Positions 1-5,090 of a stretch of 5,090 nt of DNA are shown one piece after another; the first letter of the stretch is position 1; each line of letters starts with the position of its first letter. The notes under the pieces were generated by a model. It was not told where the DNA came from. It saw nothing but the letters and a program-made list of their open reading frames with translations, and did no database searches. This DNA comes from Bacteroidota bacterium (GTDB lineage: Bacteria > Bacteroidota > Bacteroidia > B-17B0 > Aurantibacillaceae), in assembly GCA_023433205.1 (NCBI GenBank), contig JAEZDS010000187.1:1-5090 (forward strand), written 5' to 3'. A program made the translations under genes and the position numbers.

Positions 1-121
1 TTGCATTAGACTTCCTTCAGATTCCTCCTCACGGTGGACACCCTTGCCCTCTGCTAACGATAAGTACTGCAACTCTCGTTCGGGACTCACACCCTATAGT
101 TAACGAACGTGCGTGGCGCAC
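1..121 (-). mobile_element. Group IIC intron, 5' end (domain I), truncated by the window edge
   Basis: This is the first 121 bases of a self-splicing retroelement RNA, read on the minus strand with its first base at 121. It opens with GTGCGCC, matching the bacterial group II 5' consensus GUGYG. Conserved domain I blocks follow in the usual order: AGGGTGTGAGTCCCGAAC at about 95-78, GGCAAGGGTGTCCACCGTGA at about 49-30, and GGAATCTGAAGGAAG at about 26-12. From memory, these blocks and their spacing closely match the Oceanobacillus iheyensis group IIC intron. The rest of domain I, domains II-VI and any reverse transcriptase/maturase gene in domain IV would lie beyond position 1. Whether the intron is full length and active cannot be seen here. 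The insertion point, directly behind a terminator T-run, independently supports class C. The subclass is inferred from sequence resemblance and target site, not from a structural model. Confidence 0.9.
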
Positions 122-153
122 AAAAAAGAAGCCCCCACAAAAGTGGAGGCTTC
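122..153 (-). terminator. Rho-independent terminator of the SSB pair and group IIC intron target
   Basis: On the minus strand, GAAGCCTCCAC (153-143) pairs with GTGGGGGCTTC (138-128) around a TTTT loop. This gives an 11-pair stem with one G-U wobble, followed by six T residues (127-122). On the plus strand the wobble becomes a C-A mismatch, which confirms that the minus strand is the one terminated. The stem begins 20 bases after the stop codon of the upstream SSB gene. The T-run joins the first base of the group II intron at 121, so the hairpin is also the 5' exon that a class C intron would recognise. Confidence 0.92.
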
Positions 154-173
154 AGCTACGGCATTCCGCTTTT

Positions 174-506
174 TCAGGACGCGGTATTGTTCAATCGGGC
201 GTTGTGTATGATCACCTCTGTGAAGTACTTCTTTTGACCGGCTTTATCTTCATACATACGGGTTACCAGTTTCCCTTCCACGCTTACGAAGCTGCCCTTT
301 TTAAATTCAGCCTGGATCTGCTCTACCAGTTTTCCTCTGGCGGAGATGTTATGCCACTGGGTGTTCTCGGTTATTTCGCCCGATCTGATCACCTCTTCGC
401 GGGTGGCAAGTGAAAACTTTGCCAGTTTACCGCCATTTTCGAAAGTCAGGATCTCAGGGTCTCTGCCCAGATTGCCTGTGAGTTGTACTCTGTTGTTTGT
501 GTTCAT
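174..506 (-). CDS. ssb: Short single-stranded DNA-binding protein (SSB, OB fold only)
   Basis: This 110-residue protein is a bacterial SSB that should coat single-stranded DNA during replication, repair or recombination. Visible family features are the N-terminal GNLGRDPEI segment (11-19), the KFSLAT strand (30-35), QWHN with W51 equivalent to the DNA-stacking W54 of E. coli SSB, KKGSFVSVEG (69-78), and the TRMYEDKAGQKKYFTEV hairpin (82-98), where Y85 stands at the W88 position. The protein stops right after the OB fold. It has no glycine/glutamine-rich linker and no acidic DDDIPF-like tip, so it should not recruit the usual SSB partners in the standard way. The ATG at 506 is preceded by A-rich sequence without a Shine-Dalgarno motif. 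The gene lies 56 bases downstream of a second SSB gene and ahead of a strong terminator, so a two-gene transcript is likely. It is probably an accessory paralogue rather than the housekeeping SSB. Confidence 0.93.
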   Translation of the reverse strand: MNTNNRVQLTGNLGRDPEILTFENGGKLAKFSLATREEVIRSGEITENTQWHNISARGKLVEQIQAEFKKGSFVSVEGKLVTRMYEDKAGQKKYFTEVIIHNARLNNTAS

Positions 507-562
507 GATTTCTGTTTTTATTTGTTTTACTTTTTATATTTATGGTATTGTGTGTCGTACGG

Positions 563-904
563 CTATGCAGCCTTCTGATAATTGAGAGAAAATTCGTCTG
601 CCACAATCTCGAGTATGTAACGTTTCTCACCTTCTTTATTGATAAAGGTGCGTTTCACCATCCTGCCCTCAATTACCACCGGGCTGCCTTTGCCCAAGTT
701 TTTTTGCACCTGGGCGGCCAGACCATTCCATGCCACCACCGGGTGCCATTGTACATCTTTTATCAATGCGCCGAAGGCATTGGTGTACGAATCGTTCACA
801 GCGATACTAAAACGCGCCACCTTTCTGCCATCTTTTAATGTTCTTATTTCCGGATCTGCCCCCAGTCTTCCAGTTATCTGCATGTTGTTTTTAATCTTTG
901 TCAT
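563..904 (-). CDS. ssb: Second short SSB-like protein, divergent tandem paralogue
   Basis: This 113-residue single OB-fold protein is recognised as an SSB by MQITGRLGADPEI (8-20), ARFSIAV (30-36), QWHPVVAW (52-59), GKGSPVVIEGRMVKRTF (71-87) and the strand RYILEIVADEF (95-105). W53 matches E. coli W54, W59 falls at the F60 position and F87 at the W88 position, so aromatic stacking residues are kept. Like its neighbour it lacks any linker or acidic C-terminal tip and ends in NYQKAA. By eye the two proteins share roughly one third of their residues, so this is an old duplication or two separately acquired genes. The start at 904 gives MTKIKNNMQITG. An internal methionine at residue 8 is an alternative, since many SSBs begin close to this strand. 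Upstream sequence is A-rich without a Shine-Dalgarno motif. It is probably the first gene of a two-gene unit. Confidence 0.92.
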   Translation of the reverse strand: MTKIKNNMQITGRLGADPEIRTLKDGRKVARFSIAVNDSYTNAFGALIKDVQWHPVVAWNGLAAQVQKNLGKGSPVVIEGRMVKRTFINKEGEKRYILEIVADEFSLNYQKAA

Positions 905-1042
905 TTTTTTGATCTTTGTTATTTACTATTTTGTTTACGCAGCCTGGCACTCTGAATTTTAGGAGAACCGGCCGGCGATGACAAAGGTGTGGTGGGTTAA
1001 AAACAGGACTCGGTTTTTACGCATTTAAATTCGATTGTAAAT

Positions 1043-1062
1043 GACTACAAACGTTTGTTGTC
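1043..1062. promoter_or_regulatory. 20-base near-perfect palindrome, possible operator
   Basis: GACTACAAACGTTTGTTGTC reads the same on both strands except for one T/T pair at 1046/1059. The central 12 bases, ACAAACGTTTGT, are perfectly symmetric. It has no loop-sized spacer or T-run, so a dimeric DNA-binding protein site fits better than a terminator. It lies about 140 bases upstream of the first SSB gene, within the region where the promoter should be. Function is inferred from symmetry and position only. Confidence 0.3.
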
Positions 1063-1207
1063 GGCTAAAAAGGGGGTTAGGAACCAGAGGCCATACATAG
1101 AAAAATGGAAAAAAATCGCTTGTAAAATCCTGTAAATACTGGATTATTTGAGCAAAAAAGCTGTGAAAGGGGCTGGACGCAGTTGCGGATTCAAATAATA
1201 ATTTGGC

Positions 1208-1241
1208 AAAAAAAAACACACCATTCCTGGCGTGTCTTTTT
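1208..1241 (-). terminator. Rho-independent terminator after the general-stress gene
   Basis: On the minus strand, ACACGCC (1235-1229) pairs with GGTGTGT (1222-1216) around the six-base loop AGGAAT, with one G-U wobble, and runs into eight further T residues (1215-1208). The A-run on the other side (1241-1237) lengthens the stem. The stem starts about 26 bases after the stop codon of the 1262-1777 gene. The wobble becomes an A-C mismatch on the plus strand, so leftward termination is favoured. Confidence 0.85.
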
Positions 1242-1261
1242 CAAAAAACTATTTTCTGAAG

Positions 1262-1777
1262 TTATTTCTTCTCTAAGGTTATCTGCCCCTCTACCCCACC
1301 ATCCATCACTTTTCTGCTGACAGCCGATACGGCAATTTTTAACAGCGATACCATCTTGCCATGTTTGGTATCCCAGTAATAAGCTTCGTTAGGAGTCACA
1401 CAAATAGCTACCAGGTTTGGATCATCTTTGCCCCCTTTGAACCAGGCCTCTGCAAGTTTGGACCACATTTCATCCAACGTTTTACGATCTCGTGTCTCGA
1501 ACGCGGTTCCCTTTACCGAAAGAAATTCAGAAGATCCAGGCTTGGCGTAGATCAGCTGCACCTTGCGGTCTTTCTTAATTTCCTGGTGTTTGTCGCTGGT
1601 CTTGTCGCTGAGGAACCACATTCTTCCCAGATCATCTACCTGCATTGTTGCCATTGGCCGCGTATCGAAATAATCGCCATGCCCTAAGGTGCAAAACATA
1701 CAAATGTTGATGTCTTTTACAAGCTCTGTGAGCTTTTTGATACCTTCCTGCCCCTGCAGGTCTTTGTTTTCACTCAT
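1262..1777 (-). CDS. Pyridoxamine 5'-phosphate oxidase-like flavin-binding protein (general stress protein 26 family)
   Basis: The 171-residue product resembles the general-stress-protein-26 branch of the FMN-binding split-barrel superfamily. These are cytoplasmic dimers that bind FMN or related flavins; their substrates are mostly unknown. Typical features are an N-terminal helix (10-22), the strand MFCTLGHGDYFDTRPMATM (27-45), where TRPM is the usual flavin-phosphate region, GRMWFLSDKTSDKHQEI (51-67), VQLIYAKPGSSEFLSVKGTA (73-92), a helix with DEMWSKLAEAWF (102-113) and the segment VAICVTPNEAYYWD (123-136). The length is normal for the family. I place the start at 1777 (MSENK), because the frame open to 1846 adds 23 residues unlike the family that span a hairpin. 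The region before 1777 is A/T-rich without a Shine-Dalgarno motif. The gene stands alone with its own terminator. It is not a proven pyridoxamine oxidase; the name describes the fold. Confidence 0.9.
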   Translation of the reverse strand: MSENKDLQGQEGIKKLTELVKDINICMFCTLGHGDYFDTRPMATMQVDDLGRMWFLSDKTSDKHQEIKKDRKVQLIYAKPGSSEFLSVKGTAFETRDRKTLDEMWSKLAEAWFKGGKDDPNLVAICVTPNEAYYWDTKHGKMVSLLKIAVSAVSRKVMDGGVEGQITLEKK

Positions 1778-1807
1778 GATATATATTTTTTTAATAGGTG
1801 ACAAAGA

Positions 1808-1836
1808 AAAATGGCGATGAAGTTCACCGCCATTTT
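1808..1836 (-). promoter_or_regulatory. Strong hairpin in the leader of the stress gene (attenuator or upstream terminator)
   Basis: On the minus strand, AAAATGGCGGTGA (1836-1824) pairs with TCATCGCCATTTT (1820-1808) around the three-base loop ACT. This gives 13 pairs including one G-U wobble, followed by TCTTTG. The form is that of an intrinsic terminator, and it could end a long 3' region of the Omp85-like gene, whose stop codon is about 220 bases upstream. It also lies only about 30 bases before the start codon at 1777, which leaves little room for a separate promoter, so it may sit in that gene's own leader and act as an attenuator or expression switch. The structure is clear; the role is undecided. 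Confidence 0.6.
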
Positions 1837-1846
1837 CTACGAACAT

Positions 1847-2057
1847 TGTTTTGATATATTACATTTTTATTAAACCCACTTTTATGATAATGTAAACACT
1901 ATCGATGTAACAATTAGAGAAAAACAATGTCCATTCGTTTAATATCTTTTAAACCCTGGCTGCATTCACCATGCTAATTATATACCAGCCGGAAAATCGG
2001 CGCCAAAACCTCAAAACCGGGGAAATACCGCCGCCTTTTGGTGAATAAAAACCTCAT
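1847..2057. other. Intergenic region between Omp85-like and stress genes
   Basis: These roughly 210 bases carry no supported gene. The part next to the Omp85-like stop codon (1981-2050) is GC-richer and has short complementary pieces (CCAAAA with TTTTGG, CGGCG with CGCCG), but I could not build a stable stem with a T-run. The rest is A/T-rich and is the natural place for the promoter of the stress gene, although no clear consensus pair was found. Confidence 0.5.
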
Positions 2058-3896
2058 TCAGTAATAAGAGACAAAATCAGGCCTGCCCACGGCAAATCCC
2101 CTTACGCGCAGACTAAAACTTCCTACCGGATTGTAGAGGAACACATTGGTACGCCCATCGGGCAAAAAGGGATAAAAGCCGAAGGACACCTGGAACGTGC
2201 TGGTGAGCAGGTTTTCATTCCGCATCATCAGGCCCAGCGAATAGCCCTGAAATAAACTGCTTTTTCCAAAAGGAACCTCCTGATCACTGATCATTCCCAG
2301 GCCGATCATCAGTACTGGAGCAAACCTAAAACCCACCAGATTATACGGCATATATGCCACCGTTTCTGAATTGACCAGCATTTTGGTATTTCCGGTGAGC
2401 GTGGCGTTGTTAAAACCGTACATCTCGTCGGGACGAAGTGTGATCTTCTCACCCGATAATTTGTTCTCGCCGTGTACAAAACTGTAATTGATAAATTGCC
2501 TGAAATACCAGTCGCCCTGCCTGAGCAGTTCGCTGAAATAGCTGAGCCGCAGATTTGTGGTTACGTCATTCGGAACCTTGACATTATAAAAAACACCGTA
2601 TGACACTGTGGCTGAAAGGTAACCGAAATCAAAATGCCTGGCTCTGGCCACCTCAAAACCGTTGTAATAACGCACCTTATCAAATTCCCTTTTCCAGCCT
2701 CCGTATATGAACTGTACAATCAGGCCCTCGGGCACATCTTCGTTGGCACCAAACCTGTAAATATATTTGTCCTTATAGTACTGCTGGATAGCAAAACCAA
2801 TATTACAGATCACAGCGCCCCAGTTACGGTGCGAGCGGGCAGTGTCGATCTGCGCAGCTGGCCTGTTAAGAAAAATGTTGTTGAAATGTCTGGCTCCCAC
2901 AATAAGGTTCGTACTTTGGTTGAAGAGACTTTTGCTTTTGCTGAACTTGAGACTTTTGCCCAGATAAACATCATAATTAAAAAGGTTCAGGGGAATGTGC
3001 TTGTCAGTTCCGGCAATGCTGTCGTGGTACTCGTGCCTGCGCCAGGTGTGATTTAAAGCCAGACCGCCGGCCCATTTTGCCAGCGGCGAATAAAAGGGCC
3101 GGTCAAAAACCAGGTGCGCGCTGGTATAGATGGGATTATGAACATATCCCAGCCTTGATGATATAAAGGTGCGGTCGATATTGGCGATGTTGTAAAAGCC
3201 ATTAAAATCATACATGTCAGGCCGCTGTACCCCAACATAATGTTCGAACTGCTGTCCAAGTCCGAAAAGATTGGTGTTCCTTAACCTTGCGTTTGCCGCT
3301 ATGTCAGTTACCATTAGCGGCACCGTTAATGGCCATTTATCGTGAACAACTACATTCACATCAATACTATCGCGGCTGGGGGTAGGACTAATAAAAACCC
3401 GTGCATCGTTCACGAATAAAAATTCACGTAACACACGTTCGCTCTCGCTGAATGCGAGAGGATTTACGGTGTCGTTTTCACTGAAGAGCAGACGGTTAAG
3501 AACCACCCAACGACGGGTGGTGATGTGCAGTCTGTTGCCGGCCTTCTGAAACAGATTTATCTTTCCCTGCACCGTATCGTTTACCGTATTACCAAAGGGG
3601 TCGAGCACGGTAACATTAATTTTCCTGATGATCTTTCCCGGATAAAGCAAATAAGGATTCACGCGTTTCTCCTCAGCGGGAGCCGCAGGCTGAACAGGGT
3701 ATTCGCGTGGTTCGGGATCAACAAATAGAGCATCATACGCCATTCGTGTAAGACGGTGTTTATAGGCAGCTTTCTTAAGTTTTTTGTACAAACGTAACGA
3801 ATCCTCTTCCTGAGCTTGTGCAACAGTAGTAACAGAGATCAGCAGTAAAAAAACGCCAAAGGCGCGTATCATATTTCGGCCGGTAGCCTCAGACAT
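2058..3896 (-). CDS. Omp85/BamA-like outer membrane protein with POTRA domain and beta-barrel
   Basis: This 612-residue outer-membrane protein belongs to the BamA/TamA (surface antigen D15) superfamily, whose members insert or move proteins or lipids across the outer membrane. A signal peptide covers residues 1-28 (hydrophobic FGVFLLLISVTTVA, likely cleavage after AQA). A basic segment (37-50) and a proline-rich linker (61-77) lead into one POTRA-like domain at about 88-190, with the typical LFSENDTVNPLAFSESERVL segment (137-156) and a final strand ending in VVHDKWPL. The barrel opens with the hallmark RNTNLFGLGQQ (206-216) and fills the rest with alternating strands, ending in the aromatic pair YY. 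At the loop 6 position, where the family has VRGF or VRGY, it reads MYGF (492-495), so the key arginine is missing. Start 3896 is kept; methionine 9 (3872) also gives a good signal peptide. The cargo is unknown. Confidence 0.85.
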   Translation of the reverse strand: MSEATGRNMIRAFGVFLLLISVTTVAQAQEEDSLRLYKKLKKAAYKHRLTRMAYDALFVDPEPREYPVQPAAPAEEKRVNPYLLYPGKIIRKINVTVLDPFGNTVNDTVQGKINLFQKAGNRLHITTRRWVVLNRLLFSENDTVNPLAFSESERVLREFLFVNDARVFISPTPSRDSIDVNVVVHDKWPLTVPLMVTDIAANARLRNTNLFGLGQQFEHYVGVQRPDMYDFNGFYNIANIDRTFISSRLGYVHNPIYTSAHLVFDRPFYSPLAKWAGGLALNHTWRRHEYHDSIAGTDKHIPLNLFNYDVYLGKSLKFSKSKSLFNQSTNLIVGARHFNNIFLNRPAAQIDTARSHRNWGAVICNIGFAIQQYYKDKYIYRFGANEDVPEGLIVQFIYGGWKREFDKVRYYNGFEVARARHFDFGYLSATVSYGVFYNVKVPNDVTTNLRLSYFSELLRQGDWYFRQFINYSFVHGENKLSGEKITLRPDEMYGFNNATLTGNTKMLVNSETVAYMPYNLVGFRFAPVLMIGLGMISDQEVPFGKSSLFQGYSLGLMMRNENLLTSTFQVSFGFYPFLPDGRTNVFLYNPVGSFSLRVRGFAVGRPDFVSYY

Positions 3897-3908
3897 AAGC
3901 TAATATTG

Positions 3909-3922
3909 GAACCTAAAGGTTC
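3909..3922. promoter_or_regulatory. 14-base palindrome just upstream of the Omp85-like gene
   Basis: GAACCTAAAGGTTC has perfect six-base arms around two central A residues and lies 12 bases before the start codon at 3896. The loop is too short for a good RNA hairpin, so if functional it is more likely a protein-binding site. A second weaker inverted repeat (AGCTT/AAGCT) lies directly upstream at about 3927-3942. No function can be assigned from sequence alone. Confidence 0.25.
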
Positions 3923-3947
3923 AGCCAGCTTTTAAATAAGCTCAGAA

Positions 3948-3977
3948 CAAATAAAGGAATTCCCGTACCAGTAAAAA
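3948..3977 (-). promoter_or_regulatory. Weak candidate Bacteroidota-type promoter for the Omp85-like gene
   Basis: On the minus strand, TTTATTTG (3955-3948) differs at one base from the Bacteroidota -7 consensus TAnnTTTG. About 17-18 bases upstream is TTTTT (3977-3973), a loose match to the -33 TTTG. Such a promoter would give a leader of roughly 45 bases. The spacing is slightly short and both boxes are imperfect, so transcription may instead continue from the gene at 4787. Confidence 0.22.
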
Positions 3978-3994
3978 TGGCTTTTAAGGGCACT

Positions 3995-4013
3995 CAGACT
4001 GCAGGCCCTGAGG
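3995..4013 (+). repeat. Imperfect direct repeat, copy A (downstream of the barrel gene)
   Basis: The sequence CAGACTGCAG-GCCCTGA-GG recurs at 4847-4868 in the same orientation, there with two extra bases after the first ten and one before the final GG. The two copies bracket the gene at 4041-4787. This copy also forms a weak stem (AGGGC/GCCCT on the minus strand) after that gene's stop codon, but without a T-run directly behind it. Confidence 0.45.
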
Positions 4014-4040
4014 TTAAACTGCGTAATTTTTTCCCCGCAG

Positions 4041-4787
4041 TTACTTTCTGCGTTTTTTTTCAGCCCGTTCTTTGGCCTTGCTGCGTTTTTTTGCCTGCTT
4101 TTTAGCCTCAAGTTCTTTTGGCAGCTTGGGGCATTTATCAACTACCAGGTCGGGGCCATTTCGTTTAACCGATGGTTTGGGAATACTAAAAAGCAATCCT
4201 ATAGAATGCATCAGATACATATCATTTCCTCCAGCTACACGGTAATCCACATAATCGGCATTGGTGCGGGAGAAGGTTTCCTGGATCTGCAATAGTAAAA
4301 AAGGCGCGAAGCGGATATTAAAACCAAAACCCGCAGATGGCAGGGATGCATCAAAACGCCGCTGAGCGGGATTTGAGTTATCGCCCTGTCCTCCCTGCAT
4401 CAGAATTCCGCCACCGGCAAAAACATAGGGCTGAAAAAAAGGTTCTCTTCCGATAAAATAATATTTGGCAAGCAGATCAATGGTAGTTTTACGCACCAGA
4501 AACCCATTTCGCTGGCCCACAATTTCTTCGTTCCAGGGAAGCTGATAACCCACATCGCCCCTGGTGCCAAACAAGGTAAGGTCGAAATGGCGGTTAAGGA
4601 AGTAAGTGAACGAGGCGCCCCCAAAACTGTAGGCCGCCTGGTTAGTGGCATACCAGCCATTCCCCATGTCACCACGGTACTGATTAAAACCGCCGTGAAC
4701 ACCAAACATCCATTTTATCTCATCATCCGGTTGGGCTGTAAGTGAAGCGAAAGAAATAATGATCAAACTGAGAAAAATATTTTTCAT
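4041..4787 (-). CDS. Small outer-membrane beta-barrel protein with a lysine/arginine-rich C-terminal tail
   Basis: The 248-residue product has a lipid-free signal peptide (MKNIFLSLIIISFASLTA, cleavage before QPDD). A barrel of roughly eight strands follows, rich in glycine and aromatics: WMFGVHGGFNQYRGDMG (26-42), SFGGASFTYFLNRHFDLTLF (54-73), TTIDLLAKYYF (101-111), FFQPYVFAGGGILMQGG (117-133), SAGFGFNIRFAPFLLLQIQE (151-170) and DMYLMHSIGLLFSIPKP (189-205). This pattern is typical of porin-family or OmpA-type barrels of Bacteroidota, whose roles are mostly structural or unknown. Instead of an OmpA peptidoglycan-binding domain, the barrel is followed by DLVVDKCPKLP (213-223), which resembles the start of a calcium-binding linker. 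The protein then ends in a tail with 13 Lys/Arg among its last 20 residues. The ATG at 4787 has no Shine-Dalgarno motif. It lies 144 bases upstream of the Omp85-like gene, so shared expression is possible. No specific function is recognised. Confidence 0.85.
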   Translation of the reverse strand: MKNIFLSLIIISFASLTAQPDDEIKWMFGVHGGFNQYRGDMGNGWYATNQAAYSFGGASFTYFLNRHFDLTLFGTRGDVGYQLPWNEEIVGQRNGFLVRKTTIDLLAKYYFIGREPFFQPYVFAGGGILMQGGQGDNSNPAQRRFDASLPSAGFGFNIRFAPFLLLQIQETFSRTNADYVDYRVAGGNDMYLMHSIGLLFSIPKPSVKRNGPDLVVDKCPKLPKELEAKKQAKKRSKAKERAEKKRRK

Positions 4788-5090
4788 GGCCTTTTCGATT
4801 TACTGTTCACAAACCAGCTAAAATAATTGTACCAGGCCGCAGGCTGCAGACTGCAGTTGCCCTGATGGAAACACTTCATCGGTAAAGACCATAAAGTATA
4901 AGGCAAACGCGGCGATGTTAATGATAAAAGACCATACGGGAACTAAATTCCTCAGGTGAGAGCTTTTTTCGAAGTGTGGAATAAATGGGCACAGAAATGG
5001 AAAATCTTTCACGTTCTGAATTCACAAAAGGTCTCTGTAGCGAAAAACAGCGGTTTCGGCAAAAGATCTGCACTGGCATTCATGTTGTAG
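4788..5090. other. Right-edge region without a supported gene
   Basis: These 303 bases hold no gene I can support. A 64-codon minus-strand frame (5012-4818, GTG start) encodes one hydrophobic stretch, PVWSFIINIAAFALYFMVF, but its end runs through the heptamer repeat and it matches no family I know. On the minus strand two frames are open from the window edge: one stops at 5022-5024 and would give a last segment ending ETAVFRYRDLL, the other stops slightly later. Either could be the end of an upstream gene, which cannot be judged from about 20 codons. A ten-base direct repeat (AAAGACCATA at 4884 and 4927) looks incidental. Confidence 0.5.
4832..4868 (+). repeat. Degenerate heptamer tandem repeat containing direct repeat copy B
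   Basis: Consecutive seven-base units CCAGGCC, GCAGGCT, GCAGACT and GCAGTTG (4832-4859) share the pattern GCAGnCT with decreasing fidelity. The stretch then runs into GCCCTGATGG. The part at 4847-4868 repeats the sequence at 3995-4013 on the other side of the barrel gene, with small gaps. Short heptamer repeats occur in intergenic DNA of several bacterial groups; their role is unclear. Confidence 0.45.

Larger units (their letters stand above)
905..1261. other. Gene-free stretch upstream of the SSB pair
   Basis: I see no believable gene in these 357 bases. The only open frame of any length (minus, 1219-1025) is phenylalanine-rich with no family resemblance and begins inside the terminator of the neighbouring gene, so I treat it as chance. 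The stretch holds that terminator at its right end, a near-perfect palindrome around 1052, and a short GC-rich palindrome CCGGCCGG at 968-975 in otherwise A/T-rich DNA. The promoter for the SSB pair should lie here, but I could not find a clear Bacteroidota-type TTTG / TAnnTTTG pair. Confidence 0.7.

Noticed and set aside
11..121. Initial thought that the left edge is rRNA-like or part of a retron or repeat element
   Set aside because: Read on the minus strand, the blocks match group II intron domain I in order and spacing, and the 5' consensus sits exactly behind a terminator T-run.
1025..1219. Minus-strand 64-codon open frame rich in Phe
   Set aside because: It begins inside the A/T stretch of the stress-gene terminator, has no family resemblance, and its composition reflects A/T-rich noncoding DNA.
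1778..1846. Longer N terminus for the stress protein starting at 1846
   Set aside because: The extra 23 residues do not match the family, and they translate the leader hairpin.
2634..3056. Plus-strand 140-codon frame inside the Omp85-like gene
   Set aside because: It is antisense to a well-supported barrel gene, and its protein shows no domain pattern or signal peptide.
3932..4141. Minus-strand frame overlapping the 3' end of the barrel gene
   Set aside because: It is a +1 shadow of the Lys/Arg-rich tail and contains no domain-like sequence. It is kept only as a possible frameshift extension in the findings.
4818..5012. Minus-strand 64-codon frame with one hydrophobic segment
   Set aside because: It starts with GTG, has no recognisable relatives, and its last third is translated heptamer repeat; not enough to call a gene.

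Overview
The window looks like a chromosomal segment from a Bacteroidota bacterium, possibly of the Chitinophagales/Sphingobacteriales type. That placement is an inference. It rests on start codons preceded by A/T-rich sequence without Shine-Dalgarno motifs, two outer-membrane beta-barrel proteins of a style common in that phylum, and short single-domain SSB proteins. All five supported genes lie on the minus strand, so transcription runs from right to left.

Reading in the direction of transcription, the right edge (about 5090-4788) has no convincing gene but carries a degenerate heptamer repeat. It is followed by a small outer-membrane barrel protein with a very basic C-terminal tail (4787-4041), and then by an Omp85/BamA-like protein with one visible POTRA domain and a large barrel (3896-2058). 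The two envelope genes may be expressed together across a 144-base gap. After a 280-base gap containing a strong hairpin comes a flavin-binding general-stress protein of the pyridoxamine-phosphate-oxidase-like fold (1777-1262), closed by an intrinsic terminator. A 357-base gene-free stretch with a near-perfect 20-base palindrome separates it from two tandem, divergent SSB-like genes (904-563 and 506-174), neither of which has the acidic C-terminal tip. The SSB pair ends in a textbook rho-independent terminator.

The most notable element is at the left edge. Immediately after the T-run of the SSB terminator, the minus strand begins a sequence with the 5' end and domain I hallmarks of a bacterial group IIC intron, and it continues out of the window. 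Group IIC introns are known to insert behind terminator hairpins, and this junction shows that arrangement at single-base resolution. I found no CRISPR array, tRNA, rRNA, insertion-sequence transposase or obvious new defence system. The other items worth following up are the tailless SSB pair, the leader hairpin before the stress gene, the altered Omp85 loop motif, the basic-tailed barrel, and the imperfect repeat that brackets the barrel gene.
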